64,000 nt of DNA from assembly GCA_951812315.1 (NCBI GenBank), contig CATOSA010000061.1, positions 1-64,000 of the forward strand. Reading direction: 5' to 3'. This document shows, one piece after another, positions 8,832 to 16,057 of the stretch. A model generated the notes under the pieces. It was given only the letters and a program-made list of their open reading frames with translations, was not told the origin of the DNA and did no database searches. Source of the DNA: an uncultured Burkholderiales bacterium (GTDB lineage Bacteria > Pseudomonadota > Gammaproteobacteria > Burkholderiales > Eutrophovitaceae). Position 1 is the first letter of the stretch; each line of letters starts with the position of its first letter. Both the position numbers and the translations under genes were made by a program.

Positions 8832-9020
8832 TCAGAATCCGACGTAGCGGAAATCGACCACTCCGGTGTCGCTTCCGAGCAATAGCGCGATTGAAATAAA
8901 CACAATCACGGCCCAGATCAGGCCGGTTCCCGCTTCCGTTGTGATGTTGTGAATTCTCCTGCCAACAGGCTTGCACGAAGCTTGCGAGGTTCTGATCGGA
9001 TCGTTTTCTTCGGGGCTCAA
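8832..9020 (-). CDS. DltX-like single-pass microprotein with C-terminal FRYVGF
   Basis: The small protein has one membrane segment (GLIWAVIVFISIALLL) followed by a short outward tail that ends exactly in DFRYVGF. DltX-type microproteins next to MBOAT acyltransferases share one membrane helix and a C-terminal F-x-Y-x-x-F-like motif. Work on the D-alanylation pathway indicates that the tyrosine carries the acyl group in transit. The start is uncertain: TTG at 9020 (62 residues, GGAG just upstream) or GTG at 9056 (74 residues); the open frame extends to 9122. It stops one base before the VOC gene and heads the acyl-transfer operon. Confidence 0.6.
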   Translation of the reverse strand: MSPEENDPIRTSQASCKPVGRRIHNITTEAGTGLIWAVIVFISIALLLGSDTGVVDFRYVGF

Positions 9021-9114
9021 AGGACTCCAGCCTTGTAGAACTCGGGAAGTGTTCACTGACCACCTGCGTTCATAACAACAGGCAAAACAGATTCGCTTGC
9101 ACGATTGACGGCAG

Positions 9115-9996
9115 GTGGGCAACTTGCACAGGGATGACTACGGCATCGAAACCGCTATCGCCACCGGCAAGCGCCTCGGCGCATGCCTGAGGCAGCAGGA
9201 GCTTGGCGGCCAGGTTCGGCTCGATGGGACGATCCGTATCGGCGTGTGGATGCTGCAGGATGTCGTGACCAGGCGCGGTCTCGACTACGTCACCAACCTG
9301 TGCGCGCAAATCGAGTCCGATGTGCCTGGCGTTTCGTTTGATATTCGCGATTTCAGCCAGGCGGAGATCTATCGCTGTATTGCTTGCGATGTTTGCCCGA
9401 TAAAGCTTGGCTCGCACGAAGAATATCGATGCATTATCCAATCCGAAAAAGACTTGTTCGTCGAGCAGCATCACAATCTTGTTGGCGTTGATGCGCTGCT
9501 TCTGGGCGCGTACAGTCCGACAAATCGCGGCAGCGTGAACTCCGTCTATCAGCGCTTTATCGAAAGAACGCGCTACCTGCGCCGTGACGACTACGCACTG
9601 GCGGACCGGCTTGCGGCGCCGCTTGTTATCAGCGAGGTCGGTTCGAATCAGAACCTGCACATTCGCATGTTGACCTCGCTGGTCAGACATCAAACGATAC
9701 TTCATCATCCAATCCTCGGATTCGAACATGGCGGTGAGCTCTTGACGCACGATCGCATGATCGAGGATGCAACCAGCTTCGCGAAGTGCGCGGTGCAGCT
9801 GACCGCCGGCAGGGTGGCGCGCACGGGTGCCGAAGCATCGGACAATGCCTACAACCCGGTGGGATATCAAGTCAGTGCGGCTGCGCTGGCCGAACAGCAA
9901 GCAGCCGGCGTTGTGGCTCGTCTGAGAAGCGAGCGCAGCGAACGCCATGATGAAGAGCAGGCACAGCGTATCATTGCCGCCAGTACAGGGCATTGA
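9115..9996 (+). CDS. flavodoxin-fold NAD(P)H:FMN oxidoreductase-like protein with cysteine motif, perhaps 5' truncated
   Basis: From about residue 40 (TIRIGVW) the sequence follows the NADPH-dependent FMN reductase fold. It has the cysteine cluster YRCIACDVCP near residue 87, a further Cys in RCIIQSEKD, and ALLLGAYSPTNRG as the flavin-side loop. The first 35 residues (GNLHRDDYGIETAIATGKRLG) look like the end of a preceding flavodoxin-type domain, because they match the usual terminal helix. This suggests a shortened two-domain protein. The only start is a GTG at 9115, just after an in-frame stop at 9106. The gene overlaps dapA-like translation and faces the acyl-transfer operon divergently. 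Its role in sugar synthesis is unknown. Confidence 0.55.
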   Translation: MGNLHRDDYGIETAIATGKRLGACLRQQELGGQVRLDGTIRIGVWMLQDVVTRRGLDYVTNLCAQIESDVPGVSFDIRDFSQAEIYRCIACDVCPIKLGSHEEYRCIIQSEKDLFVEQHHNLVGVDALLLGAYSPTNRGSVNSVYQRFIERTRYLRRDDYALADRLAAPLVISEVGSNQNLHIRMLTSLVRHQTILHHPILGFEHGGELLTHDRMIEDATSFAKCAVQLTAGRVARTGAEASDNAYNPVGYQVSAAALAEQQAAGVVARLRSERSERHDEEQAQRIIAASTGH

Positions 9997-9998
9997 AC

Positions 9999-10976
9999 AT
10001 GACCACAAGCTTGCAATCGCAGTTTCATGATCGCGTCAACGGAACAGTTGTACCCGTGTTGGCGATGTTCACGGAAAACGGATCGCTGGATGAAGAAGCG
10101 ATTTCGAGCTATGTCGAGTTCCTGATCGGTAGCGGGGTCCAGACGCTCATGTGCACGGTTGGCACCAGCCGCTACGACGTGCTGACCGCTGATGAAATGA
10201 TGCGGGTGAACGCTATCGTGGCGCAGACCGCGAAAGGTCGCGCAACGGTGATCGTGACGACGCCGAGCATCGGACAGACCGGCCAGGCGATTAAGTTTGC
10301 CAGTGCCGCGTCACGCGATGGCGCGGACGCGATCATTGCCGTTTTTCCCGACCGTTACTACGGCGACGAGCCCATCGCCCGGTTTTTCCAGGAAGTCGGC
10401 GATTCTACGAACATCGGTGTGATGATCCACGAAATGCCGGTACGCGCCGGCCGTGCATTCGAAGCGCCTTCCGTTCAGTATTCCACTTCGCTGGTGGAGC
10501 GGATTCTCGGCTATCGCAACCTGGTCGGGCTGAAAGAAGAAAGTGGCGATGCCGGCGTGATCGAGCAACTCAACAACTCGTTCGCACATCGCTGCGCGCT
10601 CATCGGCGGGCGTGGCGGCATGGGCGCGCATCTGGATGCACGCAAGTACGGTCAGGTTGCCTACCTGGCCGGCATCGGAAACTTTGCGCCGGCCGTCGAA
10701 CTCGCGTTTGCACGACTGGCCGCTTCCGGCCGAAGCGACGAAGCGCGAGAAATTGTAGAGACCTGTGAGAAACCCTTCTTTGACGTTGCGGTGAATATTG
10801 GCTGGCATCCGGCGCTGCGTGAGGCAATGGCGATAGCTGGCCTGTGTCCGCCTTTTGAGCGCCAGCCAATGATGCGGGTCGTTCCCGAAGAGCGCCGCAA
10901 GCTCGAAGCGATCACGAAGAAGATCGTCGAATTCGGTGAAGCATGTGTTGCGAGCGAAGAGGCAGCCAGCGCATGA
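9999..10976 (+). CDS. DapA/NanA-family aldolase or synthase
   Basis: This 325-residue class I aldolase-like TIM barrel has the Schiff-base lysine in LVGLKEESGD. The family motif GTSRYDVLTADE replaces the usual GTTGE-like segment, and DRYYGDEP holds an aromatic pair near the catalytic Tyr position. The family makes or cleaves 2-oxo acids such as dihydrodipicolinate, sialic acid or oxo-deoxy sugars. I chose the ATG at 9999, since the earlier TTG at 9993 overlaps the preceding stop. The following gene was a NeuB homologue starting with a four-base overlap, so an extended 2-oxo-sugar pathway is plausible. The substrate cannot be named. Confidence 0.8.
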   Translation: MTTSLQSQFHDRVNGTVVPVLAMFTENGSLDEEAISSYVEFLIGSGVQTLMCTVGTSRYDVLTADEMMRVNAIVAQTAKGRATVIVTTPSIGQTGQAIKFASAASRDGADAIIAVFPDRYYGDEPIARFFQEVGDSTNIGVMIHEMPVRAGRAFEAPSVQYSTSLVERILGYRNLVGLKEESGDAGVIEQLNNSFAHRCALIGGRGGMGAHLDARKYGQVAYLAGIGNFAPAVELAFARLAASGRSDEAREIVETCEKPFFDVAVNIGWHPALREAMAIAGLCPPFERQPMMRVVPEERRKLEAITKKIVEFGEACVASEEAASA

Positions 10977-11192
10977 TTGGTCCTGCGAGACCGGACCACA
11001 GGATAGAGGTTGCCGGCAAGACGATACAGGATGGTGCGGTGTTTATCATCGCGGAGATGGCTTGTGCCCATGATGGAGATTTTGGCAAAGCGAAGGAATT
11101 GATCTCTGTCGCCGCGGACGCCGGTGTTGATGCCGTGCAGCTGCAGATGTTTCACGCGCCGGCCAACGTTGTTGACCACCATCCCGCCATGC
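10973..11192 (+). pseudogene. NeuB-like sugar synthase, truncated by IS1595 insertion
   Basis: The first 73 residues match the N-terminus of sialic-acid-synthase-type enzymes: VFIIAEMACAHDGDFGKAKELI and DAGVDAVQLQMF, the first TIM-barrel strands with the PEP-binding region. Homology stops at about 11192, where the left end of the IS1595-like element begins, and the frame closes at 11203. The remaining roughly 270 residues, including the metal-binding histidines, are absent on the other side of the element. The ATG at 10973 overlaps the stop of the DapA-like gene. A complete NeuB homologue is found at 20188-21201. Confidence 0.8.
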
Positions 11193-11226
11193 GGCTAGTA
11201 TAGCATCATAAATCAGAGGTGATGAC

Positions 11227-12182
11227 ATGACGCAAAAAGCACCCGGACGCTCGCACCGCAACGGCATGACGGTCATAGAACTCTTGCAGATGTTCCCTGA
11301 CGATGTCAGCGCAGAAAAATGGTTTGAAGAACAACGGTGGCCGGAAGGCCGGTTTTGCATGGACTGTGGATCAACCAATACTGCTGTCGTTGCCAGTCGT
11401 AAACCCATGCCCTATCGTTGCCGGGACTGCCGGGGACATTTCTCGGTCCGTAAAGGGACCGCGATGCAGTCCGCCAAGATCGGTTTCCAAAAGTGGGCAA
11501 TCGCTTTCTACATGATGACCACTGGCATCAAGGGTACATCGAGCATGAAACTCTATCGGGAGCTTGGTATCCGTCAGGCTACGGCTTGGTTCATGATGCA
11601 GCGTATCCGCGAAGGCTTTATGGGCGGCCTTGACAAGCCTTTCCCCGGCCCTGTAGAAGCCGACGAAACCGCCGTTGGTGGAAAACGTAAGAACATGCAC
11701 ACCAAGAAGCGGAAGCATCTCACCGGGCGCGGAAACGCAGGCAAGGCGATTGTCGCGGGGGTGAAGGACCGTAAGACCAAGACCGTAAGACCAAGATGGT
11801 GAGCGCGGCAGTCGTGGACCACACGGACGCAGCGACGCTGCAAAGATTCGTCATGGACCGAACCGAGGAAACGGCGATGGTTCACACGGACGAGCTGACA
11901 GTCTACAAGGGGATTGATCGCCATCATGAGACAGTCAACCACGGTGCGGGCAAATATGTCAGGGATGACGTGACAGTGAATAGCATTGAGGGGTTCTGGA
12001 GCCTGTTCAAGCGCGGCTACCATGGAACATTTCACCATCTTTCGGAAAAGCATCTTAACCGCTATGTCGCCGAGTTCTCGGGACGGAACAACATTCGTGA
12101 TTTGGACACCCTAGACCAGATGGCGTTTCTCGCCCGTGGCGTTGTGGGAAAGCGGTGCCACTATGTGAGCCTGACATCATGA
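11227..12182 (+). pseudogene. IS1595-family transposase, inactivated by 14-bp tandem duplication
   Basis: The N-terminal zinc ribbon (CMDCGS and YRCRDCRGH, residues about 42 to 72) and the helix-turn-helix region are followed by the DDE-type catalytic domain. This has VEADETAVGGK, MVHTDELTVYKG and the ISXO2-typical NSIEGFWSLFKRG. The gene is read as two ORFs, 11227-11802 and 11796-12182. They are separated by an exact tandem copy of GACCGTAAGACCAA at 11767-11780 and 11781-11794. Removing one copy restores KDRKTKMVSAAVV and a single protein of about 315 residues. The element therefore cannot move by itself unless the repeat collapses. The last codon overlaps the methyltransferase ATG. Confidence 0.85.
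11767..11794 (+). repeat. 14-bp perfect tandem duplication in the transposase gene
   Basis: GACCGTAAGACCAA occurs twice without spacer. The extra 14 bases shift the transposase frame and are the sole visible lesion in that gene. Confidence 0.95.
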
Positions 12183-13428
12183 GTGGCGCGGCGCAAGCCT
12201 TAGCCTACAACCCGTCAGAGGATTGGACCTATCGCACGGCAAACACGAAGCAGATCACGCATGGGATTCATCAGTATCCCGCAATGATGATCCCGCAGAT
12301 AGCGCAACGCCTTATCCAAACCTACGGAAGCGACGGTGCCTTCTTGTTCGATCCTTATTGCGGTTCGGGAACAACGCTGCTTGAAGGGCTGCTTGCCGGC
12401 GTAACCACGGCGGGAACAGACCTAAACCCACTAGCACGCCTGATTGCCCGTGTGAAGACAACGCCAATCGCCATCACTTTGTTAGATCGCGAACTTGCCC
12501 GTTTCCCCTGCAAAGCTCCCCGCGCAGACTTTCCCGTTCCTAACATTTCAAACATCGACTATTGGTTTTCGGCGCAAGTGCAACGCGATCTTGCGACCAT
12601 AAGGCAACATATTAACAGCATCTCGGATGCCAAGATCGCTGACGTGTTTCGTGTCGCTTTCAGTCTGACAGTCCGAAATGCGTCATGGACGCGCAAGTCA
12701 GAATTTAAGCTATATCGAATGCCGCAAAGCCAGATGGACAAGCATGACCCACGGACTTTCGAGTTGATGACTCAGATGCTTGTCCGTATTCGACAGGCGT
12801 TAAGTCGCTCAACCGTATGGTGTCGAGCAAAGCAACCCTTCCGGCTGTGCATGAGTTCGACACAGTTTCTGGTGTCCCTGACAAAATAATCACGCATGGT
12901 TCTATCAATCTAGTGGTTACATCGCCACCGTACGGAGACTCGCGCACAACGGTTGCCTATGGCCAGTTCTGCCGCTTGTCGTCACAATGGCTAGGCTATA
13001 CCGAAGCAAGCCGTGTGGACAATATGCTTATGGGCGGCGCCAATATTGCCAAGTTGCCACGGTTCGGATTTGAAAAACTGGATAGCGTCATTGACAACAT
13101 TGCGAATATAGACAAATGCCGCGCTCTCAAAGTCGCGTCGTTCTTTAAAGATTACCAGGCGTCAATAGGCAACGTGGCATCTGTAATGGCGCGTGGAGGC
13201 TATGCTTGTTATGTCGTAGGCAATCGAACTGTGAAAGGTTACGTGGTGCCCACAGCCCAAGCTACAGCGGCCTTCTTCGAGAAAAACGGCTTTAAGACAG
13301 TAGACGTCTGCACTCGCGCCATCCCCAACAAAAGAATGCCCGCAGTCAATTCGCCTAGCAACGTATCTGGTGAAGTTGGCCAAACCATGGCAACGGAGCA
13401 AATTATCATTTGTCGTAAGGTCGCATAG
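12179..13428 (+). pseudogene. DNA methyltransferase (N4-cytosine or N6-adenine type), frameshifted
   Basis: The SAM-binding motif FLFDPYCGSGTTLLEG lies at residues 56-71, preceded by HQYPAMMIPQ. The catalytic motif TSPPYG lies in the second half. The ORF from 12179 ends at 12889 and the second half is read from 12817 to 13428. Near 12800 the expected join is IRQAL...SLNRMVSSKAT, which needs one base, so a single-base deletion explains the break. Order DPYCGSGT before TSPPY is the gamma-type arrangement. The partner endonuclease is MvaI/BcnI-like, whose known methylases are N4-cytosine enzymes. It begins with a four-base overlap after the transposase and ends two bases before the endonuclease ATG. 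Confidence 0.75.
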
Positions 13429-13430
13429 TC

Positions 13431-14152
13431 ATGCGCTTGCCGGAGTTACGACAGTTGTTACGCGAATTGAATGAAGTCGGTTTTGTTAAGTCTGAACGTG
13501 TCGGACCGACAGGCATAGGCTACACGTTGGAGGAATGGCTTGGCGTGTCAGAGAACAATCTGTCCATTCCCGACATTGGTGGGCGCGTGGAGATAAAGGC
13601 AACACGTAGCGCAGCGAACAATCTCATTACGCTGTTCACATTCAATAAGTCGGTTTGGCAGCACCATCAGGCAGATATTATCAAGCGATGGGGGTATATA
13701 GACGAGAAAAGGAACAGGCCTGCGCTATATAGTACCGTTTTCGCATTAGAAGCAAACCCGCAGGGATTGCAAATCCATGTGCCAAACGATACTGAAACGG
13801 TTTCCGTAGTTGACGCCAAATCGGGTGAGGTTCTTGCGTCGTGGGATCTGTTCCATATAGCATATAGTCGGCCAAGTTCATGGCGAAGTTCGAGCGGCTG
13901 TTGCTTGTCCACGCTGTAACTCGTAGGGTGAACGGTGACGAGGAATTCCATTACAACGCCGCGTGGATGTTATCTGAACCCAGTTCAAAGACGTTTCGAG
14001 ACGGCTTCACGACTGGCAAGGCTTTGATCGACATTCGAATGCACCTACCGCTTGATAAGGCAGTGCGCAATCACGGCACAGGTTTCAGAGTTCACGAACA
14101 AGACCTGCCTAGTCTGTTCGGACGCATTGACGACCTACTAGGAACGGAGTGA
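13431..14152 (+). pseudogene. MvaI/BcnI-family type II restriction endonuclease, frameshifted
   Basis: GPTGIGYTLEEWLG, DIGGRVEIKATR (the PD-(D/E)XK-like metal centre, with Asp and E-x-K), LITLFTFN and, near the end, IDIRMHLPLDKAVRNHGTGFRV are typical of MvaI/BcnI enzymes. These cut monomerically at CCWGG or CCSGG. The first ORF runs 13431-13919 and the second 13880-14152. The frame shifts between about 13855 and 13879: the second frame reads back as SAKFMAKFERLLLVHA. Both the methylase and the nuclease are thus broken, which is the safe way for such a system to decay. Complete length would be about 240 residues, normal for the family. Confidence 0.75.
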
Positions 14153-14155
14153 CAC

Positions 14156-14320
14156 ATGACCAAGAAGAAACAGGCACTAGAGCACAAGCCGAGGGGTCGT
14201 CCGTCAACGCGGGTTATTAAACTCAATGCCACACCGGAACAGACGGCGCGGGCGTTCTTCTCAAACGTGAAACAACCTGATCCGTCTCTACGGAGGACAA
14301 AGCGAAAAGTATCAGCATAA
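14156..14320 (+). CDS. small basic protein, cargo of the IS1595-like element
   Basis: This is a 54-residue ORF starting with MTKKKQALEHKPRGRPSTR and containing TPEQTARAFFSNVKQPDPSLRR. It is strongly basic at both ends, with an AT-hook-like RGRP. It begins three bases after the endonuclease stop and is the last gene before the element's right end. I do not recognise a characterised family. The TPEQ-ARA-PDPSLR pattern resembles short proteins often seen beside transposases, but this is only an impression. It could bind DNA or be a remnant. Confidence 0.5.
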   Translation: MTKKKQALEHKPRGRPSTRVIKLNATPEQTARAFFSNVKQPDPSLRRTKRKVSA

Positions 14321-14361
14321 TCCATTGTTTAAGCGTTATTGGCTAGTTAAGCGTATAAGCC

Positions 14362-15201
14362 CCCTTTTTTGCGGTTGACGGTGCGCGCGCTGACCGGCCG
14401 GGCGAGCGCGAACAAGTTGCAGCGGTTCAGAAGCTGGCCGATACGATTGACTGGAATTGCGATGTCAGGACGCTGTTCAGGGATGTGAATCTCGGCTGCA
14501 AAGTCGCAGTGAGCGAAGCGATCAGCTGGTTTTTCGATCAGGTCGAAACAGGCATCGTGCTCGAGGATGACTGTGTTGCACACCCGTCATTCTTCTCCTT
14601 TGCCGCGGAGTTGCTTGATCACTACCGTGATGACGAACGCGTTTGCATGATTTCAGGCGACAATTTTCAGCTTGGCAGGCAACGTTCGCCCTACAGCTAT
14701 TATCCGTCGCGCTTTACCCATATCTGGGGCTGGGCGAGCTGGCGGCGGGCCTGGCGGCTTTACGATCACGCAATGTCGCAATGGCCGCAGCAACGGGCTG
14801 CTGGCTGGTTGCAGCAGTATCTCGGCGACAAGCAGGCGGCGCAGTACTGGACGCGAGTTTTTGACGATACGCATGGCGAGCGTAATTCGTCATGGGCATA
14901 CCGCTGGACTTACTCCGCCTGGAAGAACGACGCGCTGACGTTGATTCCGGAGGCCAACCTGGTCTCCAACATCGGTTTTGGTGAACAAGCCACCCATACC
15001 TTGAGCAAGAGAAACCGGTTTGCTGCGCTGCCGCTGGAGCCCATCAGTCTGCCGCTGAGACATCCTCCCGAACTGAATCCCAATGTAATGGCGGACGCTT
15101 TTACCCAGAAGACCATGTTTCGTCGGCCGCCGATGTGGAAACGCTTCGGCAGCCGGGTGCTACGCAGAGTCAGAAACATGAGTGTGACAGCAGGTAATTG
15201 A
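14362..15201 (+). pseudogene. nucleotide-diphospho-sugar glycosyltransferase, 5' truncated
   Basis: Family sequence is open from the element's end: FFAVDGARADRPGE, LGCKVAVSEAISWFFDQVETG, the DXD-like metal site GIVLEDDC, and WGWASWRRAW. This family (GNT-I/HlpA-like) transfers a sugar onto a glycan intermediate. The first strand with the nucleotide-binding AYNRP-type motif is missing, so the fragment should be inactive. The first possible internal start is a GTG at 14485. The intact paralogue at 45953-46855 shows what is lost, about 55 N-terminal residues. The C-terminus ends normally before the TylF-like gene. Confidence 0.75.
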
Positions 15202-15248
15202 AAACAGACCATTGAGAATTATGACCGGACGAAAGCTACAGGACTGAC

Positions 15249-16018
15249 ATGAGCAGCAAGGTCTACAAGCGGATAGTTGAACAATGCAGGCAGGTCGTGC
15301 AACGCATGGGCTTTGACGTGGTGCGTTATTACGCGCTGCCACGAGACCTTGATCCCGAGATTGCGCAAATCGTGCGGTCTGTCAGTGAGTACACGATGAC
15401 GTCGGCCCAGCGTGTCGCGGCACTTTGCGAATCGGTCAAATACATTGTAGACAATCGCATCGAGGGCGACATTGTCGAGTGCGGCGTATGGCGCGGCGGC
15501 AGCATGATGGCAGTCGCAAAAACGCTGCGCTGGCTTGGCGACGACAGTCGCACGCTGCGTCTGTTTGATACGTTCGAGGGCATGACGCCGCCTACGGATA
15601 GCGATGTTGAATTTGATGGACAGACTGCCAGCGTACTTCTGGCATCGAGCGACAAGAACGAGGCCGAGTCGGTCTGGTGTAATGCCCCGCTTGAGGGTGT
15701 CAGGTCGGTGTTGTCGCAAACCGGTTACGAGCAGAACAAACTGGACTTCGTCCAGGGACGGGTGGAGGACACATTGCCCGGATCGGCGCCTGAACGCATT
15801 GCGCTGTTGCGGCTCGATACCGATTGGTATGAGTCGACGCGACATGAACTTGAACATCTCTACCCGCGGCTGGTGCCGGCGGCGTGCTGATCATCGACGA
15901 CTATGGCCATTGGCAAGGGGCGCGAAAAGCCGTCGATGAATACATTCGCGAACAGCAACTGCCAATATTTCTGCACCGAATAGACTATTCGGGGCGATGC
16001 GCAATCAAGCCCAGGTGA
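15249..16018 (+). pseudogene. TylF/MycF-type sugar O-methyltransferase, frameshifted near the C-terminus
   Basis: The SAM-binding region is GDIVECGVWRGGSMMA, followed by LRLFDTFEGMTPP and the Asp pair LLRLDTDWYEST. The annotated frame ends at 15890 with RLVPAAC. One base earlier the expected GGVLIIDDYGHWQGARKAVDEY continues in another frame to a TGA at 16016-16018. A missing G in a run near 15878 explains this. The lost IDDYGHW strand supplies metal and substrate ligands in the family. The enzyme would methylate a deoxysugar hydroxyl. If the gap is a sequence error the gene is intact, about 256 residues. Confidence 0.75.
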
Positions 16019-16057
16019 ATGCGAGGCGCAAGCACCTCCGATGGGCGGTGGGCGCTG

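Larger units (their letters stand above)
11193..14361 (+). mobile_element. IS1595-family element (ISXO2-like) with restriction-modification cargo
   Basis: Boundaries are inferred from where neighbouring sugar genes break. neuB stops at about 11192 and a glycosyltransferase resumes in frame at 14362. The left end reads GGCTAGTATAGC and the reverse complement of the right end reads GGCTTATACGC, an imperfect terminal inverted repeat. The right end also holds GGCTAGTTAAGC at 14341 in direct orientation. The content is a transposase, a DNA methyltransferase, an MvaI/BcnI-like endonuclease and a 54-residue basic protein. Cargo-carrying 'transporter IS' are known in the IS1595 family. The eight bases outside each end do not match, and the two flanks are different genes, so a deletion or recombination occurred after insertion. 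Confidence 0.65.

Noticed and set aside
9070-10008. 312-codon open frame on the minus strand
   Set aside because: It is opposite the flavodoxin-like gene, whose cysteine cluster and GAYSPTNRG loop are on the plus strand. No motif is seen in the antisense frame.
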